In this document: piece after piece, positions 45,701 to 57,643 of the stretch
Layout of the letters: the number at the start of each line of letters is the position of its first letter
Position numbering within the stretch: position 1 is the stretch's first letter
Origin: Macquaria australasica
Taxonomy: Eukaryota; Chordata; Actinopteri; Centrarchiformes; Percichthyidae
Assembly (NCBI GenBank): GCA_005408345.1
Contig: SEMN01001227.1
Location: 1-64,000 of the forward strand
DNA: 64,000 nucleotides
Reading direction: 5' to 3'
Position numbers and translations under genes: made by a program
Notes under the pieces: model-generated
Databases searched by the model: none
Told to the model about the DNA's origin: nothing
Seen by the model: only the letters and a program-made list of their open reading frames with translations

Positions 45701-48700
45701 GATTTCATTTTTATTTTCCAGCCATAAAAGTTGTAAAAGTGTTACCTGATTTCTCTTAGTTTCTAGTTTCTTGTCTTAAAATCAATTCTATGACGGGGAT
45801 TTCTTTCCTGTTGTGGCTGTAAAGTTTGTAAAATTTGATTTTCAGACTGGGTTTAGATTAAAAACTCCGTCTGATTGGTTTGGGTAGGGTCTGTGATGAT
45901 GTCATCAGGGTCATGGACACTACAGGTGTCTAACATCCAGTCTGTGTCCAAACTGGAGGTGTGGATTTGAAAGACGTGGCTGTTAACCAGCAGGGAGGCT
46001 GTAATGAAAGACACTATCCAGGTGCACTATGGGAAATGTAGGCTCCAGTGTTTTTGGAGTTTGACCCACCATAATAACTTCCCATAGCAGTGTTTTAATG
46101 TCTGATTAACCTTCACACTCATGGATCTGGTACTCACACTGGACTTACCGACAGCTGCAAATCACTTATTCTCTTTATTGATTAATCTGCTGATTTTTTT
46201 CTCGATCAACCAATCAGTGGTTTGGTCTTTAAAGTGTTGGATGGTGAAAAATTACATCTTGTTTCGTCAGAACAACAGTCAACAGATTCACTTAACTATC
46301 GCACAAGACAAAGAAAAGCAACAAGAACAAGAATTACTTTATTAATCCATTATTGTTTTTTACACACACACACAGGACAGGGCTGCCACATAGTCAGCGG
46401 CCCCGAGCAGTTAGGGGGCACCTCCAGCTCCCAGTCCACGCTCTGTACCATGGTCCGTGCTGGACTTGAACCGACCCCTCACCGGTCCCTACGGAGTCGG
46501 ACCGGCTGATGAAATGTCTGACAGCAGGCTGCTGCTCACCGGTGGTCACTGCTCACCGTCTCAACAGTATTCCCAGCTGAATCAGTTTCATACTTTTAAA
46601 TACTCAAAGCAGCCCTTTGAATCGTGCTGTAAATCAGTCTCCACCCTGCAGTTAAACGTTACAGCCTCTTATTAACCTTGACCCATAAAGGTCCTCACAA
46701 GTCAGCAGTGACACACACACACACACACACACACTGGGAGGAGGAAGCCGGTGTGTTTGCAGTTGCTTCATTGTTTCCTGTAATAAACTGCAGCCTTTTG
46801 TGAACGTCCTATCAGCTGCTTCACCTTTATTTGCCGTCGACACAGAGGGGCCCCCGGGCCGGGGCCCCTGTCAGCACACTTTTTACAGAGCAGATTCTTT
46901 GGCTGAGCAAACAACCGTACCCCACGCCGCCCGGCTCAAACATGGCGGCGTTCCTTCACGCGCTGACTGACGGCTCCTGGAACATTTAGCCGTCTGCTCG
47001 CCGGCCTGCCTCAACTCGCCAAATTTGCGGAGAGCAGGAGCGACCAGCGGACACAGAGCGTGAGGAATTAAAGGACCAGACCACTGCTTTAGCATGTTCC
47101 AACTACACTTTACATTCCTGCCCATCATTTCCTAAATCAGCACTTCTTAGAGAGAGATTCGTCTCAGTCCAGGCAGTTCCACTTTGTTTCCAGGAACATC
47201 GGCTCAGAAACTCGCTGCAGAGACCAACTCCATCACAGACGGTGTTCAGTAAACTTTAGTGTTAAAGTTGCAAATGCAGCTGCTCCGGACGTCTGGAAGA
47301 AACTTAAAATCATGCTGTTATATCAGTTTTTTCTCACTCAGATCCACAAACCTGAAATCTTATTTACATGTGATGAAATCCTCTGATCGTGGGTTAAAGA
47401 GTCATCACGGGAAGTTACATTCAAAGAAACGGAGCACATCATTCACATAGTTTAGTACTTTTGGGGAGAAAGGTTGGAGGAAAGAGTTCTGCTGAGGACA
47501 AGAAAACAGACTGAAGTTTCTGTCACATCAACATCCTGCAGAGGACAGTTTATCAGGCTGTGGTAAAAATCTGAAGTAATTTTTGGATACTGTGAAAATT
47601 CTGAAGAGTTGGTTTAATTTGAATTTGAGTAAAACTTCATTCATAATGTTTGCTAATCATATAACAGAATCCTGAGAAACTACACTGGAACTCAAATCAG
47701 TCAAAGCCAAAACAAAAAAATATTTTGCAATACTTAATAAAAAAGGATTTCTTAAACCAAGCTTCATTTTACACTTTACATTCTTCCTTCCTACAATCTA
47801 TGAAGAAATACTGTTTTCATACTTCAGAAGAGAGCCATAAAACAAAACTACAAAATCAAATAAAGATTTGAGCTTCTGAAATGTGACACATTTTATAGAT
47901 TAGCAGCTAAAAGTATCCAGAAGTCAAACTGTGAGGATTAAATATGAGTTTCTGTCTTTCTGTTCTCTGCAGGTAAGGCCTTCGACATCACCTACGTCCG
48001 GCTCAAGTTCCATACCAGCCGTCCGGAGAGCTTCGCCATCTACAAGCGGACCAGCGAGGGGGGACCCTGGGTGCCGTACCAGTACTACAGCGGCTCCTGC
48101 GAGAAGACCTACCAGAAGGCGAGCCACGGCTTCATCCGCACCGGAGAGGACGAGCAGCAGGCGCTCTGCACCGATGACTTCAGCGACATCTCGCCGCTCA
48201 CTGGTGGAAACGTGGCCTTCTCCACGCTGGAGGGGCGACCCAGCGCCTACAACTTCGACAACAGCCCTGTCCTCCAGGTGAGTGCCGCAGTGCGTCCAGA
48301 CCTACTGAGAGTAAACGCCTAATGATGGCAGATTTATTTTATTCTTTTAGAAAAAAAGGCACTAGATTAGAGGAACGTCTGAAAAATGAAAAACAAACCT
48401 GTTTTTTCTGCTTTTCTCTCCCGTTAATCTTCTTGTAACCCCACAGATTTATTTGTGAGCCTTTGTGGGCGGTGGGAATCTCTGGATTTTATTCCAATTT
48501 GATTTGGTTCAAAGTCGAATATGTGTAACAAAACGATATGAAACACAGGTGTGTGTGAAGCCAGCTGGTCTTGATGAACGGAGTGTGAGAGTTTGCAGTA
48601 GTTTGATGCTCTCATTTGGAAGCAGATCGCACTCTTCTGTCTGTGTTAAACAGAAACTGGTCTGCAGGTTCTGAAGGAAAGATAGATAAAGAGTTCTTAA

Positions 48701-51700
48701 CGTCTGCAGCGGTGGAGAACCCTCTCTGTTCTCTTTAGTACCAGTGAAACCCATCACTTCACTGACTGAGGCAGAGTTATTGTCTCCTCCTCATCAGTGT
48801 GTCAGTCGGCTGACAGTTGGCTGCTGCTGGAGTTCAGAGCTCCGTTTCACCAACGGTGAAGTATTCACACAATACTGCAAAGCTCCTTATTAACTTATTA
48901 AATCCAAACTCTGTCTGGCCGTGTGTGAAGAGGAGCTGTAGTGTGTCACCATCTTAGCTGCACTTTTTTCTTTCCTCAACAAAACTTTATTAACGCCATA
49001 AAAACATTATCGTCCGGCCTCCTCCTCCTGTCTGGAGAGTCCCTCACCCTTAATTCTACTGAGGAACAGGTCGGTGTGATGGTGGGTTTTTTTCCCAACA
49101 GGCCGTTCTGCAGGTCAGGTTGCAGGTCTGATGCTGCCAAGTGTTGCGACATGTTGCTAGGCGACGCCCCCGAATTTCCCACCGCAGCAGCAGCTCAGTT
49201 TGGCTCGACTGACCTGCAGCTGGAAGCCTTCGTTCCCTCACTCCTTTTCCTCCTCCCTCCCCCTCTCACGCTCTCCTTCATCCCTCCTCCTCCTCCTCGT
49301 CCTCCTCCTCCTCCTCAGTATGTTTGTGTTTCCATGTTTCTTCACTCTCTGGTTTGTTGAGGTTGTTGCTCAATAACTGGAGAGTTTTCATTCTTCTCTC
49401 CTCACTGTTTGTTGCATAACATTTGGAGCTGATTCTTCTCTCCTCAGGCTGGTTTTTAACTGTAGAGAGAAAACTTTATTTTGCATCCATGATCAATGAG
49501 TGGGAAAGGGGGAGAGACTCGGGAGGAATACTGATTCCACCCCAGTGTTTCCCACAGTTCAAAAAATAAATTTCAGATTAAAAAAAGTACATTCAACGTT
49601 AAAGCAAAATGGGAATCGATATGTATTTTTTACATCCGACTAACTGATCTTGTTGGAAGCTTTGGACAAAAATTGACCCTGGAAACTGTCTTTCAAACCA
49701 AAGTTATTTGTAGTTTTCAGCTGATGTACTTGAAGTGACAGTCTTGGCACGTTGATATCCCAGCAGCCACCTCCTCGGAGTCTGAATGAACGAGAGCAGA
49801 CGTGGACATCTGAACTCTGCTCTGGACTGGGAGCAAACTGGATGACGTCAGATTGTCTTTATGAAGCGGGTGCATTTTTAAACTTGAGCAGGCTTTGGGT
49901 GGGGAACACTGATATTCCCTGACATACATAACTAAATATGAGTAAACACTGATGGAAGTGATGGAGAGTCTCCCTGATGTGTCTTTCTCTGTCGTCCTCT
50001 CCTTCCGTCACTAATACTTCCCCTCCGTGTAAATGAACAGATTTAGCTCTGCAGCTCAGCTGTAAACTTCCTTATTTGACTTGTTGGCATGAAGCTATTT
50101 ATACCGAAGCTGTGGACTCTTTTTGGAGACGGCGGCCCATTGGAGGCGTCAGTTGGCTGTTTGTCGCTCTCTGACATTCCTACTGTCTGTCATCTCTGAG
50201 CTCTGAGAGGGAAATAACCACCAGCTGAGACAGACCACCTTAACAGCCCGTTTGGCTGCTGACCAGCTTTCACTCTGTTTTATTCTAGAGCTGCGGTTCC
50301 CAACCTTTTTGGCTTGTGACCCCTTAAAATAAAGCAGTGTCTACTTGCAGCCTCTGTGTCACAGGTGTCAGATATCTGTGAGTTGAGTTTCACCGCTAAA
50401 CTCCTCAGAGTGTCATTATTATAATGTTTGAGGCCTAAGAGATAAAACTGTCCAGGAGAGACAACTGCAGCCAGCAAATCATTTTCAATTTCAATTAATC
50501 GTAGTTAGTTAGGTTTTGATTGATGAAATAATTGTTTAAAAAAACAATTTCTGAGCCCTAGCGACGTCTCCACATGTCTTGTTTTGTCCGACCAACAGAT
50601 ATTCAGTTTATGATATAAAGCAAATTGTCACATGACAGGGGCTGGACCGAAAAATGTGTCATAATTGCTTAATAAATGATTCAAATACTTGTTGTCAACT
50701 AATGGTTTCAGCTCTAATCAGGGATAATTCCAAAAAATGAATTTAGCTTTGTGCAGCAGGTTTATCTTCATCATGACCCCCAAGTCAGGAATCATTGATC
50801 CACATGATCTTTTAAAAAGCCCTAAAATAACATTTGATTATGTTAAATTTAGATCTCGAAAGTCTTGAGTTTAACATTGACACGTGTTTGTGTTTCTGTC
50901 AGACTTCCTGATGTCTTCAGTCAGAAGTTTCACAGACTATAAACCCTTCAGCTTCCTGCTGACCTACACTGACCCCTCATATACTGAACTTCCCTGGTGG
51001 CTTCAACTGTTCATGAAAAAGTCTTTTTTGGATAAAACCAAACTCCCTTCACACAGAGCCGTCTTACTGGCCTGCAGACAGACATCGACTGAAACATCCC
51101 TACATGATTTGTCCAAGAAACACCTTCAATTTCTTGATATTTACACATCTGAAAGGTAGAAGTTTATTTTATGGGTCATTTCTGCACGAATTCTGAAGAC
51201 GTTTCCTTTAAATATCTTTATTTGGTTCCTGTTGTAGGGAAAATGGAGACAGTGTTTTGAGACAGTACACATATGCAGTACCCTCATTATCATTTGGGTT
51301 TTAAAAAATAATCAGTTGTAGGGTTGTTCATTTTGGTGTCTGAATCTCTACGATCAGCAGATTCGCTCGGGTGGCCAGAGTGAATCTGCATGAATCTTTA
51401 GTGTTGACTTTGGTGAACTTTTAAATGGAAATTTGCACCGATGACCGTTACCAAACCCGTCTATACAGTTCTGACCATTTAGGGAACAAAGAGCTGAAGA
51501 CTCTGATACAGAATCATATTAGCTGAGTTATAAACTGCTCTACACAAAAGGCCTGATCTGCTGATGCGTCTCTTGAATACAGTAAATAGTTAATTTATTG
51601 TCCGGTTAGCAACCAAGCTACCTAGCTTGAAAATAGAGAGCAATTGTGACTGACTAGCTCTAGCCTCTTTCTGGCTGGCTAGTGTGGTAGTGGTTATCTT

Positions 51701-54700
51701 GCTAGCCACAATAGTTGGGCAACTAGCCCCGTGAGTTTTCATTATGTCACCAAGCTCCTAGCACAAAATATTTCGTGAGGACGCACGGAAAAACGTTGCT
51801 GTGTCACTTTATAGTGTGACTGGGTATTTATCCTTTAATCTACACAGTAAGTAGTACCTACGACTGTTAAATTAATGTACTGATTTACCGCTGAAATGCA
51901 GAGTACAAGAAAAAAGTAACGTCACGTTCCAGCACTGACAGACAGTGTATTTGTTCCCAGTCTGCAGTCTGCTGCAGCTCAGCTGAATGTTTGTGATTCC
52001 CAGAGGAGTTTCTAACGTCAGGCAGCATTCTACCCTCAAGTAAACAGTTCCCAGCCAAGGCGTTCCACACTGGCACAGAGCTGCAGATGATTGATAGCAA
52101 ACAAATGTTCTGTATAGTTTAAACAGTGTTGACTCAGCCGAGAACCTGCACAAGCTTCCTGGGTCGGACAGTCTGAAGAGCTGCAGCTGCTGGACAGACA
52201 ACTTAAGTTTATTCTTCATGAATCATAAAGAGAGAACGTTGGGCGTTACCCACCGCAGCAGGAAGCTTTAAAAAACTGCAGATAACTGACCAGCTGAGAA
52301 AGCAGCTGCAGAAATGTTTTTAACAATGATGATCCTTCATCAGAGCCAAATGTCAACCAGAAACAGGGTATCTACCAAAAACTGGCAACAGACGAACATC
52401 ATACTTCAGTTTCAGCTGAGAGTGGAGCTTTATCATTTTCTGAACTGACTGCGTCACAGTTCAGTGTCAAGAACTGAAAGTTGGCAGCAAACGTTTGGTC
52501 AGAGTTTTTTACATTTATTTTGATTTACTACTGTTTTGTGAAATCAGTTTGTGAGCACTGCTTACAAGCAGATCGCAAATGGTGGCAGCATCACGTTTCA
52601 CAATTGACTGTCGCTCCGGTTCCTACAGGAGTCTCGCATGTTCATGCATGGGCCACAACCTTGCTGATTTGACTAGTGAAATGGGACAAAATAAGTATGA
52701 GAGGACCTCAATCACAGCTTGCATGTTGCAAATTTAGTAAAACAAACCCCTAGATAACAACCCAGCAAAGTGGACTACTGAGCTCACATGATGCATGTTC
52801 ATGGGGAGGTAAACAGGGACCCTTAAAATCTAATTATTCTTTCCGTGTTCGCATACCCGTGAGGGTCCATGAGTGTTGAACTCGCTGCCCAAAATTTATG
52901 ACCGTACGAGCTGGCTGCACATGTGAACACATCTGCCCATGCAGATACTTACAGGGTGAGGCGTTCAGGCATCCAGAGGCAGCTGGGAGTAGAACCACTG
53001 ATTCTTTGCATTAAAAGGGGTCAGCTGAGGTAGTTCTGATTACGACTCCTGGATGCCTCTGGAGGTTTTCCAAGCTAGTCAAACTGGGGAGAGACCCTGG
53101 GCAAGACCTAGAACACACTGGAGGGATTACATATCCCATCTGACCTGGGAACACCTCGGATCCTCCAGGAACAGCCGGAGGATGTGGCTGTGGAGAAGAA
53201 ACTCTGGCCTACTGTACCTTACCTATCCTGCTGCCACCTCAACCTGGACCTGGATAAGCAGCAGAAAGTGGATGGAGTCACCAGCCCAACCCAAATTAGT
53301 CCACATGATCATGAGAGAACAACAAACACAGCAGCTCCACTTTCCATGTCAAAAACATGAACTCACTAGATATGTTGAGGCAGAACAGGTATAAACACTT
53401 TTGACTTGAGATGTGGTTCGACAACACGTCAAACAACTCTGTACGATGTTGGCGGCACTGGGTAGTTAGTCAGTCAGTCGCTGCGCCAACACAGTCGTCT
53501 CTAACCAACCCCTTGCAACCCCACAACGTCAGTCACTATGTAGCCTCATGGCTAGTGGCTGTTGTTGACGCTGTTGTGAGTTGCCTGCCACCCCACTGTC
53601 CACTCCCTTGTTGCATTTTTTAAATATTGTGGTAGGGAGGAAGAACTGAGGGCGTAGTTACTTTTCTAACTGTGGGTTTGTTTACAACATGGGAGAGCAT
53701 TTATTCAATGTGAGCAATGAACATGGTGGGAAAACTGTTATTATAACTGACAGAAATGGCCAAAACTAAATTGGAAAAAAAATAGACCTAGGTTGTAAAG
53801 AGGTCACCATTTTCTGACAGGTTAACTTCCTGTTTCAAACCCTCGGCGAAGCAGTTCACTCTGAGTCGCAGCTTGGAGCGATTGTTGAGTGAATCTGAAA
53901 TCTGTTCCACATTCCCAGCAGTTATACGAGGATTTAACATCAGTGTGCAAAGTCACAGGAGGAGGAGGAAGTTTTCCTGAGTAGGTGAATAAATGTACAG
54001 TACATCTGACCTGAACATGATTTAAGAGAAAGTCAAACTCTGTATGTGAGACAGTAAGCATATTTAAATCCTGCGGTTTCCTTTTTGACCTCTGGTTTTA
54101 TGTGCAGAATTCTTTGCTACTTTTATTACAATATTTCATCACTTTGAAGACATGAAGTCTAACGATAACACCTCCTGTTTGGCACTAGAAACAGATTTGG
54201 TGTCTGACACAAGGCCAATAGGCTGTCAGCAGATATTTTCACAGTTTCCTCTTGAGGTTGGAAGTCGGAACATTTTTGGGAAGAACATGGATAGACATTT
54301 GGAAAGCCAAGACACTGTTGAGCCATGGACCATTTATTTCACATTTCACACAGGTGTTCATATCAGATATGAATTAACAATAAGTCACGTGTTCCCACTT
54401 TCCTGTGAGCAGAAACGAACCCTGAGGCTGATGATCCTGACAGACTCTCTGGTTTTTGTTCAGATCTCTTAACTCGGAGCTGTTTGTCTTCAAACAGCTG
54501 GTCTGAGCTCTCACTCTGCTGAATAAAAACCTTTGGGCCTGATAAGCTTCCTGCTGATACTGAACAAAGCTATCGCTGGCCTTCACTCTGAGTTTCCCAT
54601 GAGCCTTTCACACAGGCGGGATGTTGAGTAACTTTCTTTATCCTCGAAACTGAACAGGTGTCCTTCAGTAATTCTCTCCATCTGGGTTTCGTATCATAAT

Positions 54701-57599
54701 GCCAAGAAAATAAATCCATTTCACTGAAAATGTCACAGTTTGAGTGCCTGTTTCTGGTGTTGCGTCACTGTTTCTCAGTGCTTCCCACAGCCTGAGAACT
54801 AAAATAACTTCCCTGTTTGCAGATTCCAGATCCAAGCTTTTAGCGATCCAAGTAACTTCGATATCTGAAGAATATTGTACACAACATCTGTGTTTGCTTT
54901 TGCTAGCAGTGTGGCCGTGGGGATGGCAGTGTTGGTCAGTAGTTCAATCCAACGCTTTGGTTCAAAGTTCAGTGTCACAACAAATATTGGCTAGATTGCT
55001 AAAAAAGGTGGTTCATCATTCATGTTCCCCTCAGGATGAACTGTAATGACCTTGGTGATCCTCTGACTTTTCATCTAACACCATCAACACCATCATCAGG
55101 TCAACACTATCTAAAGGTGCTACAAAGCAGAGTGTTCCTGTAAACAGATTCTCCATTCATTACGATATAATTTTAATGAGGTACTGGGACTCAGGAAATT
55201 ACCGACTTTTTGAAGCATACCGAGGCCTTTAGTCTTATTAAGACATCTTAACTTGCACAGCGTCTCAGCAGGAGACTCTAAACAAACATCATATTGTACC
55301 GTCCTCTCTCCTGTCTCAGCAGATGCTGAGTTTAGATGCTCAGGTGATTTTTAGATACTTGAAATCATTTCACCTCTAGTAGTGAAGGAGCTCATTTAAA
55401 GGATCATTGTGTTTATGGCTGAGAACACTGTGTTAGAGAAGATGATACAAATTCAATGTCAGTGTCTCTCACTCTAATTTTGTGTATCATATTTTTGTGG
55501 AAAAAAGATAACAAAGAAGACATTACATTCTTTTCATTTGTGAACCATTTATGAGAACTGATATTTGGACGTGTTGATTCCTGTCTGTTCCAGAGACAGA
55601 TGATGTTATTGACAGGCCTGATATCTCTAACAGTGCGTCCTTGTTGTGTCTGTTGCAGGATTGGGTGACGGCCACCGACATCAGAGTGACCCTGAACAGG
55701 CTCAACACGTTCGGAGACGAGGTTTTCAACGACCCCAAGGTCCTCAAGTCCTACTACTACGCCATCTCTGACTTCGCTGTGGGAGGAAGGTAAAGAGCTG
55801 AGAAAAGAAATTTGTACCCAGATTTAGTTAATATTTTGATCAGTTTTGCAGCTCCATGATGCATATTGTCACAGTTTTATGTTGTGATGTACTGTACCAC
55901 AGTGAATAGTTACACCTCTAAGTAGAACATTAGGAACATATCTGCTAAAAGAGAAGTTTTCTCGTTTACATCTGAGTGTGAACAAGTTCCAGCAGCCTGA
56001 GGTTCATGAAACCTGCTCAGACAAAGGAAAACTCTCTGAATGACTGAGTGCGGTCAGGTGGTTTTGTGGGTCCTGGTCTTGATGTGTCACTGTGTGGTCT
56101 GCTTCCCTGTGGCCTGCACAGGAATCCACATAAGAACTCCTTTTCCTGCACGTCTGGGGAAAAAAAGGTTTCAACGGGCATTACAAGAGTGTTAAACAGG
56201 CTGCCGCTGCACAGCCTCCGCAGCCATAATCTGTTTGAAATGTGGAGCAGATTTCCATTACACAGCCAGCATTCCTGGCATTCCTGGCCGGCAGGGCTGG
56301 ATTACAGGGAAACCGGAATGGGGCGGACCGACCGCCATGGCAGGCGGAAGAAAAGGAAGAGTCCTGAGCTGCAGCACCTGTCAGAGCTGCAGAATTTACC
56401 CTTTATTTGTCCAAGGAGGAGTTTCTGAGGAGTCTTTTCCTCTGTCAGCTCCACCCTGATTTACCTGAACTTGATCACCTGGGAGCTGAGCAGGACAAGC
56501 AGCTCACGTGTCTTTAGAGAGCAGCTCAGTGGCACAGCTATATCAGGCAGCCCGGGTTTAAGATTCCTGTCCAACTACTACAAACTACGACACACTGAGC
56601 TGCCAGTGTGTCTGTGCTGACGAACATTGATCATTTTTGTTGAAAGTAAACTTTGAAAAGTGAAAAGTCATTTTTGACTTGGTGCATTGCTCAAGAAGAG
56701 TTGTGTAGTTGCTAACCAAAGCTGAAGCTAACAGTGGAATGAAATCAAAGATAAAACCCTTGTAGCTAACTTAACTCAAAACTGTCTGGGAGCTAACTGA
56801 AGCTAAAGATAAAGGTCTAGTCAAAGCTAACAGTCAGAAAGCTAGCAGTAGATAACTGAAGTCAAAGATGAAAGGCTAGTTGTTACATTTAACGTTGTTT
56901 AGAGCCAGTAGTCCTCGACAGTTAATCTTCTGCTCTCTTTATTTTAATTTAATGACTTTTGAAAACGGGACAAGTTGTACTTCCAGTCCTATTTGTGCAG
57001 GCAGATACTCGAGTGGTAATGATTGAATTCCTGAATGTTGCTCGTGAAGCACACGGAGCTTTTACTTGTGAATGTTTTAATTTTCCTTAAATAAATGTTT
57101 AAAAATCAAGTGTGCAGGGATTTATTCATTCTTAAATACGTCTGTATATATCTATGCAGCTGCACGAAGAGGGCTGAGTGAGAAAGCTGTGCTGTAAGTG
57201 TGTAAGCTTATTATCCTTATTATATAAAAACTATACTAAAGCTGTAGACAAAGATTAATGTAAGTTACATGTATGTTGCAGTCCAGTTTTTGTAGCTTTT
57301 TGCGGCAGTTGTTGTCGATAGCCTCATTAATGCCTCAGTCTTCCTATTCGTCGTCAGTTTTTCCACAACTCTCTGCCAAGAAACACCTGAGACAATAGCC
57401 AAAGGTGATGCTGAGCAGGTCCTGTCTTGTTGTGAGGGGTTCTTCCCCGCGAGGAAGTTTAACAAAACCCTCCCTCAGAGCCACCGAGCGGCAAAACCTC
57501 ATCAGAACCAAAGACAATGTCAACCCCACACCGTCCACTGGTGTCCTTGTAAACCTCTGAGAGGCTGCGAGTCCTCAGATGGAACTCTTTTCATGTATG

Positions 57600-57643
<44 letters not shown>

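Larger units (their letters stand above)
20758..47972. other. lamc1: lamc1 intron 1 (27.2 kb)
   Basis: A very long first intron, as in other vertebrate LAMC1 genes. On both strands I found no exon, tRNA or conserved gene. It holds two clear MITEs, about seven copies of one 250-bp repeat family, a 24-bp minisatellite, three notable hairpins and several microsatellites, each listed separately. The remaining stretches (for example 28.3-31.6, 34.2-35.9, 38.3-40.0, 42.8-44.2, 46.7-47.9 kb) are ordinary AT-leaning sequence with small accidental open frames. Enhancers may be present but cannot be recognised without comparison. Confidence 0.85.
48278..55658. other. lamc1: lamc1 intron 2 (7.4 kb)
   Basis: Holds the nested repeats at 50286-50800, the LINE relic at 52950-53285 and the repeat at 54905-55115. 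No other exon was found on either strand. Small open frames at 51872-52219 and 53822-54061 on the minus strand have weak protein-like features but no supporting structure. Confidence 0.8.

Noticed and set aside
46370..46510. Segment with gtgctggacttgaaccg, suggestive of a tRNA B-box or SINE
   Set aside because: No A-box at correct spacing and no cloverleaf could be drawn; may be an unrelated repeat.
51872..52219. Minus-strand 115-codon frame that might be the end of a retroelement protein
   Set aside because: Only a vague resemblance (VWNAL) in one frame; no continuous domain and no element ends.
53822..54061. Minus-strand frame with YNCWECGTDFRF, like half a C2H2 zinc finger
   Set aside because: The two histidines do not follow at the required spacing and no neighbouring finger is seen. 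At most a decayed fragment.
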